Source: an uncultured Vampirovibrio sp. (GTDB lineage Bacteria; Cyanobacteriota; Vampirovibrionia; Gastranaerophilales; Gastranaerophilaceae). From it: a stretch of 64,000 bases of DNA. The stretch is taken from NCBI GenBank assembly GCA_910583725.1, contig CAJTXZ010000005.1, positions 56,332 through 120,331 of the forward strand, given 5' to 3'. The notes under the pieces are model-generated. The model ran no database searches. It saw only the letters and a program-made list of their open reading frames with translations, and was not told where the DNA came from. The translations under genes and the position numbers were made by a program. Every line of letters starts with the position of its first letter. Position 1 is the first letter of the stretch. Positions 16,457 to 25,500 of the stretch are shown here, piece by piece.

Positions 16457-17404
16457 ATGATAAATGATAATCAACAACAGCAATATTACCATAGACGCAG
16501 ACTTAAGGCGAATAAAATGCGCCGAAGAATTATTGCTGCAAAAAATTCTATTAGAAATTTAAGAGCCCTGATTCGTGTCGGGCTGATTTTTGCCATAGTT
16601 TATTTTGGTATATGGACTCTTAAACTTCCTCAATGGTTTATAAACAAAGAATTACTTGCAACGGTTGATTCTTCTGTGGTTAAGATTGAAGGAAATTTAA
16701 TTACACCCCAATATAAAATTATTGATTTAATAAAACAGACGGAACTGCCCCACACCCAGGTTTTCAGGCTCGATACAAGGGAGCTTGAAAGAAATATCAC
16801 ACAATTGCAGCCGGTAAAGAAAGTTTATGTGAGGCGCTATTGGTTTCCGGCAAGGCTTAATATACTTGTAGAAGAAAGAGTACCGGTATTTTTAATAGCG
16901 CCGAATCTTGAAACAGAGCCGATTTCAGCCATAACAGCAGACGGCGTGTTTATTGATAGAGAATATATGCCGATTCCGCCAAAGTTTCAGGCTACAAAAA
17001 TTTTAACTTACGGCATTGGCGGCGATGATTATGAACAGTGGGATAAAAAAAGGGTTGATGAAATCTCTAAATTAATTAAAACCATTGAAGCATACTCAAA
17101 GCAGGATGTTAAATATATTGATTTAAGAAACCCTAAAGATGTCTATGTTCAGATAGGCGAAATTATGCTTCGTCTGGGTGAAATTAATGAGTCAATTTAT
17201 AACAGGACAAAGTGGATTGCAACAATTTTGCCTGAGGCGCAAAGCAAATACGGTAGAAAAATTAAATATATTGACCTAAGATGGGAAGATGCAAGATACA
17301 TTAAGCTTGATAATAATCAAAAAAGGGTCGAAGGCAATTCAAACAGAGATTTTTCAGACGAAGAAGACGAGGAAGAGAATATTAAACCCGAGGTTGAAGG
17401 ATAG
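16457..17404 (+). CDS. ftsQ: FtsQ/DivIB-type cell division protein with POTRA domain
   Basis: 315 residues. A basic cytoplasmic N-terminus (1-36, rich in Arg/Gln) is followed by one transmembrane helix (about 38-56). A POTRA-like region opens with V-V-K-I-E-G-N (about 72) and L-x-R-L-D-T, and a FtsQ/DivIB beta domain continues to about 275. The acidic C-terminal tail is rich in Asp/Glu. FtsQ links divisome assembly to septal murein synthesis. It starts 3 nt after ddl without an obvious SD, presumably by coupling. In many bacteria ftsA and ftsZ follow. Here the next gene is convergent and unrelated. Confidence 0.82.
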   Translation: MINDNQQQQYYHRRRLKANKMRRRIIAAKNSIRNLRALIRVGLIFAIVYFGIWTLKLPQWFINKELLATVDSSVVKIEGNLITPQYKIIDLIKQTELPHTQVFRLDTRELERNITQLQPVKKVYVRRYWFPARLNILVEERVPVFLIAPNLETEPISAITADGVFIDREYMPIPPKFQATKILTYGIGGDDYEQWDKKRVDEISKLIKTIEAYSKQDVKYIDLRNPKDVYVQIGEIMLRLGEINESIYNRTKWIATILPEAQSKYGRKIKYIDLRWEDARYIKLDNNQKRVEGNSNRDFSDEEDEEENIKPEVEG

Positions 17405-17497
17405 TTTTGCCTTATCGCATTTTGATTATGTCCTGTAAAACACTAATGTATCTGAAACCTTGTAAATTCAGCCTGATTAAAAGGTGCACTAATAAGC

Positions 17498-18763
17498 TTA
17501 TTTAAAATAACTTTCCGTCATTATCCTCAAATTTTCATTTTTGATTTTGTGTAAAATCTCATCTTTATTCACAAGGTTTAATTGCCCAAAAGTCTTTAAA
17601 ACCCTAATGCTTTCTGAAATGACATCTTCATATGCTGTTGTACTAGCTAACTTTGATACATCAGATGAAAAGTCGCTCCTGCCAAAATTCAAAATTACAT
17701 TAAGAGCCTCAAGCACTCTTTCTCTCTTGTCTGAATAAAGTTCTTCCTCAAAATGATGAAATAAATCAATCCCGATATTATTAATAAAATTACTTATATT
17801 AAAAACCTCTTTTTTTGCATGCTTTGCTAGGTCAAATGTGTAAATATCTTCCTTGGAAAATAGGTTAAACTTATATTTCGCCTTCAATAACACTCTTTTT
17901 GTATATGTATCATCATTATTTTTTAGATAATCGGATAAATATTTAATAAAGTTTAAAATTTCAAAATCCACAACCGTCTCAAGCGAAATCTCCTCCGGAT
18001 ATGAATCGAGTATAATATCAAAAATATTTAAAGCATCATAAAAATTTGTCCCGTTATCCGCTAATTCTATCAAACCCGAAATATACAAGATGGATTCTGC
18101 AATAAAACCTTTTAAACCGGTATATTTTAAATAATCAAAAAGAATACCCAGTGCTGCCTTGTCATTATAAGCAGTTAAAAAATTTATATATTTTATTTTT
18201 TCAAAATCATCAACTTCATTGTTTTTAATAATTTCGATTGACTTATTGTATAGTTTTTTATCGTTAAATTTTTTAAGCGTTTTTGCGCAGTTTTGAGAAA
18301 GAAGTTCAAAATCGGAAAATGCGTATTTTTCTAAGTATTCTAGAGCTAATGGGTCATTTATATAATAAAAATACAAAGCAGCGTAAGCTTTTTGCTCATC
18401 TGTTCCTTCTTCAAATGTTTCAAGAATTTTATCCGTTAAATCTTCATCTGCAAAGTTTACAAAAGATAACACAATAAAGTTTTCAAAATCAGAATTGTAA
18501 ACTTTTGTAAATTCAAAAATATTTCCAATATTGTTGCCATTAACAGCGCTAATCAGCTTATTTGTTATTTTTTCCTTAATAAAGTCAAATATAAATTCAG
18601 ATTTTTCACAAAGGCATTTAAAGCTTTTAATATCTTTCGAATTTACAATAGCCTCTGCAGCAGCCTTTGAAACCTGCTCATTTTTTGATATTAAATCGTT
18701 AGCATTTTTTGTACCTAAATCCATAATAATATTATTATACAAAAGAATAGGCATGCCCGCCAT
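17498..18763 (-). CDS. Alpha-helical repeat (HEAT-like) protein of unknown function
   Basis: 421 residues read from ATG 18763. In-frame ATGs at 18754 and 18724 are alternatives. Repeated helix pairs with Leu/Ile/Phe spacing and aspartates at turns fit HEAT/ARM-type architecture, though no canonical repeat is strong. No signal peptide is seen, so it is probably a cytoplasmic scaffold. No SD is seen. TATACT ends 5 nt before the first ATG, which suggests a leaderless mRNA. A second protein with the same character is at 34877. The partner and process are unknown. It converges on ftsQ and diverges from pyrH. Confidence 0.7.
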   Translation of the reverse strand: MAGMPILLYNNIIMDLGTKNANDLISKNEQVSKAAAEAIVNSKDIKSFKCLCEKSEFIFDFIKEKITNKLISAVNGNNIGNIFEFTKVYNSDFENFIVLSFVNFADEDLTDKILETFEEGTDEQKAYAALYFYYINDPLALEYLEKYAFSDFELLSQNCAKTLKKFNDKKLYNKSIEIIKNNEVDDFEKIKYINFLTAYNDKAALGILFDYLKYTGLKGFIAESILYISGLIELADNGTNFYDALNIFDIILDSYPEEISLETVVDFEILNFIKYLSDYLKNNDDTYTKRVLLKAKYKFNLFSKEDIYTFDLAKHAKKEVFNISNFINNIGIDLFHHFEEELYSDKRERVLEALNVILNFGRSDFSSDVSKLASTTAYEDVISESIRVLKTFGQLNLVNKDEILHKIKNENLRIMTESYFK

Positions 18764-18807
18764 TTTTTAGTATAATAGATTTTAACGAGTGCTATAAAGT
18801 GTAACAT

Positions 18808-19536
18808 ATGAATAAAGATTTAAAATATAAAAAGGTTCTGTTAAAAATTAGCGGCGAAGCCCTTCTTGGGGAGCAGGAATTTGGAATTGACCCAAAACCC
18901 GTTGAAATGATAGCGAATGAAATTAAAAAAGCTCATGATTTAGGGGTTCAGATTGCAGTTGTTGTTGGGGGCGGCAATATCTTTAGGGGGATGAAAAATT
19001 CCTCAAAACTTGGTATGGATAGAGCAAGCGGCGATTATGTCGGTATGCTTGCAACCGTTATGAATGCTATAGCTCTCCAGTCAGAACTTAGAAAAATCGG
19101 CGTCTCCTGCCGTGTGCAGTCCGCTATTACTATGAATAAAATAGCAGAGCCCTATATAAGGTTTAAAGCCATACGCCACCTTGAAAAAAACCGTGTTGTA
19201 ATATTTGCGGCAGGCACCGGAAACCCATTCTTCACAACGGATACAGCAGCAGCTCTTCGCGCAGCTGAAATCGGGGCTGAGGCTATGCTTATGGCAAAAA
19301 ACGGGGTTGACGGCGTTTATTCGGATGACCCGAGAATTAATCCAGAGGCCGTTAAATATGATAAAATTTCATATGATGATGTTATAATTAAAGGCCTTAA
19401 AGTGATGGATCAAACCAGCTGCTCTTTGTGCAAGCAAAACAAAATCCCTATTGTAGTCTTTGATTTTGCCCTGAATGACAGCCTTATAAAGATTTTAAAT
19501 AATGAAGATGTAGGAACCCTTGTAGGAGATTTATAA
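18808..19536 (+). CDS. pyrH: UMP kinase
   Basis: 242 residues, standard length. Amino-acid-kinase fold: K-I-S-G-E-A-L near residue 12, G-G-G-N-I-F-R-G near 55, a D-Y-V-G-M-L-A-T segment near 72, G-T-G-N-P-F-F-T-T-D-T-A near 134, and N-G-V-D-G-V-Y-S-D-D-P near 164. It converts UMP to UDP in pyrimidine nucleotide synthesis. It heads the pyrH-frr-cdsA-rnc-rpe series, and pyrH-frr-cdsA is a widely conserved order. No strong SD is visible. TATAAA at 18793-18798 and TATAAT at 18771-18776 are candidate -10 boxes. Confidence 0.96.
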   Translation: MNKDLKYKKVLLKISGEALLGEQEFGIDPKPVEMIANEIKKAHDLGVQIAVVVGGGNIFRGMKNSSKLGMDRASGDYVGMLATVMNAIALQSELRKIGVSCRVQSAITMNKIAEPYIRFKAIRHLEKNRVVIFAAGTGNPFFTTDTAAALRAAEIGAEAMLMAKNGVDGVYSDDPRINPEAVKYDKISYDDVIIKGLKVMDQTSCSLCKQNKIPIVVFDFALNDSLIKILNNEDVGTLVGDL

Positions 19537-19538
19537 AA

Positions 19539-20099
19539 ATGAGTACAGAAGAAATTAAAAAATCAGGCAATGAAAAAATGGAAAAATGTGTTGCCCAGCT
19601 TAAAAAAGAACTTTCAACAATTAGAACAGGAAGAGCAAACCCGCTTATCTTAGAAAAAGTTCTGATTGATTATTACGGAACTCCTACAAAATTAAGACAG
19701 TTGTCTCAGGTAACTGTTCAGGATGGTACAACACTTGTGATTACTCCTTTTGATAAAACCATAGTAAAAGAGGTTGAAAAAGCTCTTATCAAGGCTGATT
19801 TAGGAATTACGCCAAGTTCTGACGGCATCGTGGTAAGGCTTGTATTCCCCCCTTTAACAGCAGACAGAAGAAAAGAATTATCTAAAGAAGTAAAAGCAGT
19901 CGGCGAAACTGCAAAGGTTGCAATCAGAAACGTAAGACGCGACTTGACTGATGAAATCAAAAAAGTTGAAAAAGCTGAAAATCTTCCCGAGGATACTGTT
20001 AGGGATATTCAGGATGGCGTACAAAAATTGACCGATAAATATATTAAAATTGTTGATGAAACTGTTTCAGAAAAAGAAAAAGAGGTAATGACCGTTTAA
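19539..20099 (+). CDS. frr: Ribosome recycling factor
   Basis: 186 residues, full length. The start region carries an M-E-K-C-V-A-x-L-K-K-E-L-S-T-I-R-T-G-R-A-N-P segment, followed by Y-Y-G-T-P-T-K-L and the P-x-L-T-x-D-R-R-K-E-L stretch, all diagnostic. With EF-G it splits the post-termination ribosome. AGGAG precedes the ATG, which is 2 nt after pyrH. The stop TAA overlaps the cdsA start as TAATG. Confidence 0.97.
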   Translation: MSTEEIKKSGNEKMEKCVAQLKKELSTIRTGRANPLILEKVLIDYYGTPTKLRQLSQVTVQDGTTLVITPFDKTIVKEVEKALIKADLGITPSSDGIVVRLVFPPLTADRRKELSKEVKAVGETAKVAIRNVRRDLTDEIKKVEKAENLPEDTVRDIQDGVQKLTDKYIKIVDETVSEKEKEVMTV

Positions 20100-21016
20100 T
20101 GGAGCAGCCTTCTGAAGAATTTAATAAAAAAACAAGACTGACAAGGTTTATTACAGGCTTTATTATTTCAATGATTGCCCTGTTTTGTTTCTTATCAGGA
20201 GGTGTAGCCCTATTCTGTTTCTTAATGGTGACATTATTCCTCGCAACAAGGGAATATGTGCACATATTAAGGAACAAAGGCTTTCATCCAAGCTTGTCTT
20301 TAATTTGTGCTACAAGTTTTGTCTTTGGCCTTCTTATATTCTTTAGAAGATTCGACTTGGTGCCTTGTGTTTTAGCATTTGCAATAATCTCTTCTTTTCT
20401 TGTAGTCCTATTTATGGGCAGACAGCCCTATATTGCAAATGTTGCAACAACGTCTCTTGGGTTTATGTATGGAGGCTGGCTTCCTTGCCATATCCTTTTA
20501 ATACGTCAGATGGGCTCAAACAGCGTTAATTTTTTTACACCCGGTCTGAATGACGGCCTCTATTATCTTCTTTATACTTTCTTAATTGTGGTTGCAACAG
20601 ATATTGGCGCATATTATTTTGGCTCTAAATTCGGCAAAAGACAATTATCAAAGGTAATTAGCCCTAAAAAAACCATAGAAGGCGCTGTTGGCGGCGGATT
20701 GTTTGCAATCATTGTTGCGACATTTGGTGTATTTTATACCAAATTAACCATAATTGAGGCTGTTTTTGGCGGACTTTTAATCACAATTTTTGCCCAGCTT
20801 GGCGATTTATCCGAATCTTTAATCAAAAGAGATGCTGGCGTAAAAGATTCAAGCAATATTCTTCCGGGCCATGGCGGTCTTCTTGACAGGACAGACTCTT
20901 ACGTTTTTGCCTTGCCTGTTGCATATTATTATCTTGCTTGCTTTACGGGCGGAAATAATATAATAATTGATTTATTAACTTATCTTCAAAGTGTGTATTA
21001 TGGATATTTCGGCTGA
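20099..21016 (+). CDS. cdsA: Phosphatidate cytidylyltransferase
   Basis: 305 residues with about eight hydrophobic segments. The C-terminal CDP-DAG synthase signature is intact: S-P-K-K-T-I-E-G near 192, then G-D-L-S-E-S-x-x-K-R, D-S-S-N-I-L-P-G-H-G-G-L-L-D-R-x-D-S near 260. It makes CDP-diacylglycerol for phospholipid synthesis at the inner membrane. It starts in TAATG with frr and overlaps rnc by 17 nt when rnc is started at 21000. Confidence 0.94.
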   Translation: MEQPSEEFNKKTRLTRFITGFIISMIALFCFLSGGVALFCFLMVTLFLATREYVHILRNKGFHPSLSLICATSFVFGLLIFFRRFDLVPCVLAFAIISSFLVVLFMGRQPYIANVATTSLGFMYGGWLPCHILLIRQMGSNSVNFFTPGLNDGLYYLLYTFLIVVATDIGAYYFGSKFGKRQLSKVISPKKTIEGAVGGGLFAIIVATFGVFYTKLTIIEAVFGGLLITIFAQLGDLSESLIKRDAGVKDSSNILPGHGGLLDRTDSYVFALPVAYYYLACFTGGNNIIIDLLTYLQSVYYGYFG

Positions 21017-21716
21017 TAGAAAAAAAGAATTAAGTAATTTTGTGCAAAAATTCGGTTTAGATTTTCAGGATTTTGAACTTCTAAACCAGGCCTTTGTGCA
21101 CTCATCCTATACAAATGAAAACAATATTGATGTGATGGAATCATACGAAAGACTTGAATTCCTTGGCGATGCGGTTCTAAAAATTGCAATAAGCGATTTT
21201 TTATTTAAAAAATTTCCTGATTTAAGAGAAGGCGGCCTTACAAAGCACCGTTCCTGGGTTGTGTCTGATAAGGAACTCGCCGTCTTTGCCCAAAGAATAG
21301 GTATGGCAGATTTAATTCTTTTGGGCAAAAACGAAGAAAATCTTGGCGGAAGGGAAAAATCTTCCATCCTTGCCTGTTCGTTCGAGGCTTTTCTTGGCGC
21401 CATTTATCTTGAATATAAACAGCTTGGTTTAAAGGCAGCGTTTGATTTTTTGATTGACAACTTTGAAAATGACATCTTAAATTCAAAACTTCATAATTAT
21501 AAAGCAATTTTGCAGGAATACACCCAGGGGCAAAATCATAAACTCCCTGTTTATAAGGTTTTGGATGAATTTGGCCTTGCTCACAATAAAACTTATGTTG
21601 TAGGTGTTTATTATAATGACGTTTTAATTGCCCAAGGTGAGGGAAAATCAAAAAAAGATGCTGAACAGTTTGCAGCAAAACTTGCAATAGAATTCTTGAA
21701 AATCGAGGTTGTATAA
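21000..21716 (+). CDS. rnc: Ribonuclease III
   Basis: I start at ATG 21000 (238 residues) rather than the in-frame GTG at 20991. Neither has a clear SD and coupling to cdsA is likely. The RNase III signature E-R-L-E-F-L-G-D-A-V-L is near residue 47 and the catalytic E-A-F-L-G-A-I-Y-L near 126. A double-stranded-RNA-binding domain spans about 160-235, ending in A-Q-G-E-G-K-S-K-K-D-A-E-x-x-A-A. It processes rRNA precursors and cleaves duplex RNA. rpe follows 2 nt later. Confidence 0.95.
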   Translation: MDISADRKKELSNFVQKFGLDFQDFELLNQAFVHSSYTNENNIDVMESYERLEFLGDAVLKIAISDFLFKKFPDLREGGLTKHRSWVVSDKELAVFAQRIGMADLILLGKNEENLGGREKSSILACSFEAFLGAIYLEYKQLGLKAAFDFLIDNFENDILNSKLHNYKAILQEYTQGQNHKLPVYKVLDEFGLAHNKTYVVGVYYNDVLIAQGEGKSKKDAEQFAAKLAIEFLKIEVV

Positions 21717-21718
21717 AG

Positions 21719-22405
21719 GTGGATGATTCTTTAAAAAACGTTTTGCTAAACAATACAAGGTGTAAAAATATTGTTTCGCCCTCAATTTTATCGGCTGATT
21801 TTGCAAATCTTCAATCTGAAATCAAAAAAACAGAAATTTTTGGCGCCTCCTGGTGCCACATTGATGTTATGGACGGTCATTTTGTGCCAAATATTACAAT
21901 CGGCGTCCCGGTTGTAAAATCGCTTAATAATAAGGTAAAATCAAAACTTGATGTTCATCTTATGATAGAAAATCCTGATAAATATATCCCTGATTTTATT
22001 AGTGCCGGTGCTGATATAATAACATTCCATATTGAAGCAGCGGATGATAAGGCTAAACAATGTATTGAAATAATAAAAGAGGCAAATATTCTTGCAGGAA
22101 TTGCAATTAAGCCAAAAACCCCGGTGTCTGCTGTAGAAAAATATATTAATCTTGTTGATATGATTCTTGTAATGACTGTTGAACCCGGCTTTTCAGGGCA
22201 AAAATTTATGCCGGATGCTGCAGAAAAAATAAAAGAAGTTCGTGCCATTGCCTCTGGTAATCTGATTATTCAGGTAGATGGCGGCATTAATAACGAAACT
22301 GCAAAAATTTGTGCTGATTACGGGGCCAACTGTTTTGTTGCAGGAAATTATGTTTATAAAAATCCCGATATGAAATCTGCCATAGAATCCTTGCTTTCAG
22401 CCTAA
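21719..22405 (+). CDS. rpe: Ribulose-phosphate 3-epimerase
   Basis: 228 residues from GTG 21719. GAGG about 10 nt upstream (inside rnc) is the likely SD. TIM-barrel signatures: S-P-S-I-L-S-A-D near 20, H-I-D-V-M-D-G-H-F-V-P-N near 43, H-L-M-I near 80, and V-E-P-G-F-S-G-Q-K-F near 150, with V-D-G-G-I near 182. It interconverts ribulose-5-P and xylulose-5-P. About 15 residues precede the usual family start, so a later initiation cannot be excluded, but no ATG is available there. Confidence 0.93.
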   Translation: MDDSLKNVLLNNTRCKNIVSPSILSADFANLQSEIKKTEIFGASWCHIDVMDGHFVPNITIGVPVVKSLNNKVKSKLDVHLMIENPDKYIPDFISAGADIITFHIEAADDKAKQCIEIIKEANILAGIAIKPKTPVSAVEKYINLVDMILVMTVEPGFSGQKFMPDAAEKIKEVRAIASGNLIIQVDGGINNETAKICADYGANCFVAGNYVYKNPDMKSAIESLLSA

Positions 22406-22495
22406 CAAAATTGTTTAAGCCAGTCTCGTATTATGATGCAAATAATTTCAGGCCAAATGCCACAAGCGCAGGGATGGGGAATGTGTAATAAAATT

Positions 22496-23092
22496 CTACT
22501 TCCTTATTGAGAATTCACATCCGCAATAGTTTTGTTTGTACATATTATTAAAGTTTGCAATCTTTTGTGTAATATTAAAACCGTTATTTTTCTTAAAATC
22601 AAACGGCATAAATTCTACACCCTCTTCTTTTTCAACCTTTGCACCCTCTGTGAATACATTTTCTGAAACCTTATGCGGGCTCACGCTCAATGTGGTTGTA
22701 AACCTTTCAATATTTAATTCCTTAGCTTTTTGTGCAGCTTTTTTAAGTCTTAAATTAAAGCATAAATTACACCTAGAGCCTTTCTCAGGCTCATTTTCAT
22801 ACCCTTTTACAGTGTTATAAAAAAGTTCCGGCTCAAATTTTTCATAATAAAATTCAAAACCATATTTTTTACAGTAATTTTTCAATTCTTCAAGCCGCCT
22901 GTTGTGCTCTGCCTCAGGGTATATGTTCGGGTTGAAAAAATAAGCCGTTGGAATATATCCAAGCATCTTTAAAAATTGTGAAGGATATCCAAAACACACA
23001 GCGCAGCAGCAATGCACGAGAATTTTTCTATCCTCTTCTTTAAGGTCTTTTTTATCGTATAAACTTTTTATTTTTTTATAAAATTCGCCCAT
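22496..23092 (-). CDS. queH: Epoxyqueuosine reductase QueH (DUF208)
   Basis: 198 residues. The diagnostic cysteines are present: H-C-C-C-A-V-C (28-33), the R-C-N-L-C segment (C108, C111) and C-terminal N-Y-C-G-C-E-F-S. A F-N-P-N-I-Y-P motif lies near 53 and a T-T-L-S-V-S-P-H-K segment near 140. QueH catalyses the last step of queuosine synthesis in tRNA and is the non-homologous counterpart of the cobalamin-dependent QueG. It starts 18 nt downstream of the VKOR-DsbA gene on the same strand. The junction carries an imperfect 14-nt duplication (ATAAGTATGG..). No SD is seen. Confidence 0.93.
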   Translation of the reverse strand: MGEFYKKIKSLYDKKDLKEEDRKILVHCCCAVCFGYPSQFLKMLGYIPTAYFFNPNIYPEAEHNRRLEELKNYCKKYGFEFYYEKFEPELFYNTVKGYENEPEKGSRCNLCFNLRLKKAAQKAKELNIERFTTTLSVSPHKVSENVFTEGAKVEKEEGVEFMPFDFKKNNGFNITQKIANFNNMYKQNYCGCEFSIRK

Positions 23093-23110
23093 ACTTATTT
23101 TTGTCCATAC

Positions 23111-24301
23111 TTATTTTTCTTGCCTGTGTCTTGCTCTTGCCTGGTGTACAAAAGTTTTTAATTTGTAATAAGGAAGTGCGCTCTTGTGTTCTATGCCGTC
23201 AATTACGATAGTTGGTGTACCCTTTATTTCAAAATTTATAGCCTTTTCTATCTGTTTTGAAAGGTCATCTGCAACATCATTCGAATGAGCATCCCTTTGA
23301 AGTTGTTCCTTGTTTATATTAATGACATCTGCAAGGTTTAAAATTTCATCTTCTGTCATAGGAAGTTTATCATATATAGCACTTGCCATATCCCAATAAG
23401 CACCCTGTCTTTCAGCAGCCAGCGCATATTTTGCCAAAAGACAAGCTCCCGGGTGCACGCTTTGCTTTAATATAGGGTTACATTCGCTGTCAAGCGGGAA
23501 GTTGATATGATACACAACCACATCCTTCTCTTCCTTTGCAAGCTTGTGTATCATTGTGTTTGCAATTTTGCAGAAAGGACACATAAAGTCACTGTAAATA
23601 TATATTATAATCTCGCCATCAGGGTTTCCTAAGGTGTTTCCTTTTATTGCATAAATATTAGTTTTTAAATCCTGAAATTCCTTAAAAGACTTCATATCTC
23701 TGAGGTTTGGCGACATAACAAGGCTTGTTGCCATATAATATAAAAACCCGATTCCTCCAATACATACGATTAAGAATAATATAAAATATTTTTTTGCGCC
23801 GTTAAAAAAGTCTACAGCCGTGTTTTTAATATCCTCAATAAAAAACCCTTTTGATTTTGCGCAAAATGCGATTATTAAATCTAAGAAATATGTAACAAAA
23901 CAGAGTATGCATATTTTTTTAATTTCAAATATAGAAATACATGCTAAAACCATAGAGCAGCAAAATGAAAACAGTCCTAGTGTTGCAATATAGCTTGTCG
24001 GGTTTTTAAAGACTTTTAATATTTCAAGGTTTAGTTTTGCATTGATTTTATCCACATACGTTAAGAAAAGTAAAATTGTGTATAAAATTACTCCCCAAAT
24101 TGCAAGCGGAATGCCCAAAAATATAGAATAGTTTGTTTTTGCAACCCCATCGCAGTCTATCAGGTTGCTTACAGAACAAAAACTAGGGTTAAAATCACCA
24201 TTGCTGAAATTAACCTTAAAATATACCTGCACAAGCTCTGCTGTTACAATTAAGCCGATTATTAAAAGTATTGTTAATATTATTCTTTTATTCTTTGTCA
24301 T
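23111..24301 (-). CDS. VKOR-family membrane thiol oxidoreductase fused to a DsbA-like thioredoxin domain
   Basis: I choose ATG 24301 (396 residues), because GGAG lies 9 nt before it and inside the alternative frame start at 24316. The N-terminal VKOR domain has about five transmembrane helices with loop cysteines C42 and C50 and the quinone-site pair C131-x-x-C134. The C-terminal domain is DsbA/thioredoxin-like with C241-P-F-C244 and a G-T-P-T-I-V-I-D segment with cis-proline. Such fusions, known in cyanobacteria, oxidise periplasmic thiols and pass electrons to quinones, replacing the DsbA-DsbB pair. It is followed by queH. Confidence 0.9.
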   Translation of the reverse strand: MTKNKRIILTILLIIGLIVTAELVQVYFKVNFSNGDFNPSFCSVSNLIDCDGVAKTNYSIFLGIPLAIWGVILYTILLFLTYVDKINAKLNLEILKVFKNPTSYIATLGLFSFCCSMVLACISIFEIKKICILCFVTYFLDLIIAFCAKSKGFFIEDIKNTAVDFFNGAKKYFILFLIVCIGGIGFLYYMATSLVMSPNLRDMKSFKEFQDLKTNIYAIKGNTLGNPDGEIIIYIYSDFMCPFCKIANTMIHKLAKEEKDVVVYHINFPLDSECNPILKQSVHPGACLLAKYALAAERQGAYWDMASAIYDKLPMTEDEILNLADVININKEQLQRDAHSNDVADDLSKQIEKAINFEIKGTPTIVIDGIEHKSALPYYKLKTFVHQARARHRQEK

Positions 24302-24615
24302 ATTTGTATACTCCATAATGCTTTAAAATATCACTCTGTAGCATCTTTATCATTGTATAACTAAACATTTTAGAGGGCAATTTGTATACGATTTTTTAGT
24401 TTTGTTAACTATTGTAAATTTATTTTGCCAAATTCTAAAGTTCTCTTTTTTATAAACCGATATAGTTGATGTAGTTATCTTAAATGAAATAAAAACTAAG
24501 TTAAGAAATGTAACAATATATACTTTTTATGAAATTAGTATATAAAAAATGTTTTTATTAATATGTAGATAGTAATTCTAAAACTAGAAAAAAGAACACA
24601 AAGGTGGTATAAAAA
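24302..24615. other. Divergent intergenic region before the lineage-type protein
   Basis: This 314-nt AT-rich gap has no credible frame. TATACT at 24519-24524 is a candidate plus-strand -10 without a good -35. AAGGTGG at 24601-24607 is the SD for the gene at 24616 (8-nt spacing). Nothing else is recognised. Confidence 0.4.
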
Positions 24616-25320
24616 ATGGGACTAGCAGCAAGCCAAGGTAGATTATTGTTATTGACAGCGCGCAAGAGTGATCTTGAATTACAAGCACAGGCAATTTCTC
24701 AAGACCGTTTGCTCCTCTCTATCCAGCAGGAACAGATTGCGACTGAATATTCCGATAAGCAGAATAACCAGATTTATGAAATCAAGCCCGCTGGTGATAC
24801 TGAATATGTTGCCTTGTCAATAAAAGCTTTGAATAAGCACTATAATTCAGGTGAAGCGAAATATAAGCCGGATGGCAAGACATACAGCAACTACCGTATC
24901 TGGGATACAAGAACAAATAAAACTGTTGATCCTGCTACAATAGCAAGTTCTGATGGCTCAAGCTCTACCCCGGACAGCTCGCTGCAGCAGAACATTGCAA
25001 ACGGTTTCTGGATTATACAGACTGTTGATAAAAATGAATCAACGCAGACGGATAAAAAAGATGCTCTTGGAAACCCAATATATGTTTCAATGTCCCTCTC
25101 AGGCGATTCATCATTCCGCCAAACCTATTATACAAACGACGATGCTGGCGCAAAAGCAAAATATGACTCTGCTATGGCCCGTGTTCAAAGGCTTGATAAG
25201 CAGCTTGAAACAAAATTAAACCAGGTTGAAACACAGCATAAATCAATCGAAACCGAAGTTGAATCTGTTGATAAGATTATTTCTAACAACGTTGAAGCTT
25301 CATTCAAATATTTTAGCTAG
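24616..25320 (+). CDS. Lineage-type helical protein with MGLAASQxRLL N-terminus
   Basis: 234 residues. The first 45 residues form an uncharged-then-amphipathic helix that starts M-G-L-A-A-S-Q and contains L-T-A-R-K. A Ser/Thr/Asp-rich middle region follows (50-170), then a long C-terminal coiled coil (about 178-225) ending in an N-x-x-x-S-F-K-Y-F-S-type tail. Helical ends around a variable middle resemble flagellin- or hook-like self-assembling proteins in layout only. From memory, paralogs with this N-terminus are abundant in Gastranaerophilales, and their function is not known to me. A strong SD and a rho-independent terminator make it a monocistronic, probably well-expressed gene. Confidence 0.8.
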   Translation: MGLAASQGRLLLLTARKSDLELQAQAISQDRLLLSIQQEQIATEYSDKQNNQIYEIKPAGDTEYVALSIKALNKHYNSGEAKYKPDGKTYSNYRIWDTRTNKTVDPATIASSDGSSSTPDSSLQQNIANGFWIIQTVDKNESTQTDKKDALGNPIYVSMSLSGDSSFRQTYYTNDDAGAKAKYDSAMARVQRLDKQLETKLNQVETQHKSIETEVESVDKIISNNVEASFKYFS

Positions 25321-25340
25321 TCCTAATATTACAATGTACA

Positions 25341-25374
25341 AAAAACCGGCCTTTAACCACTGGGCCGGTTTTTT
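25341..25374. terminator. Rho-independent terminator after the 24616 gene
   Basis: A-tract, CCGGCC (25346-25351), 11-nt loop, GGCCGG (25363-25368) and TTTTTT. It is the strongest GC stem in the neighbourhood and ends the plus-strand transcript. The A-tract would let it work in reverse, though hisF ends nearly 190 nt away. Confidence 0.85.
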
Positions 25375-25419
25375 AGTATGTTTTTCACTGCTGGATATTT
25401 TGTGCACTCATTTCTGGAC

Positions 25420-25500
25420 GCTGCAAGTCTCCCCCCGCTGCAAGTCTCCCCCGCTGCAAGTCTCCCCCGCTGCAAGTCTCCCCCGCTGCAAGTCTCCCCC
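25420..25500. repeat. GC-rich tandem repeat, five 16-17 bp units
   Basis: The unit GCTGCAAGTCTCCCCC occurs at 25437, 25453, 25469 and 25485 with perfect 16-bp spacing. A first unit at 25420 has one extra C. A degenerate GCTTGCG follows at 25501. The period is not a multiple of three and no gene covers it. It lies between the terminator of the 24616 gene and the end of hisF, and is strikingly C-rich for this AT-rich region. Confidence 0.95.

Noticed and set aside
17405..17497. ftsA/ftsZ continuation after ftsQ
   Set aside because: Only 93 nt separate ftsQ from a convergent unrelated gene, with no coding remnant.
25420..25500. CRISPR array
   Set aside because: Units are 16 bp and directly abutting, with no unique spacers.
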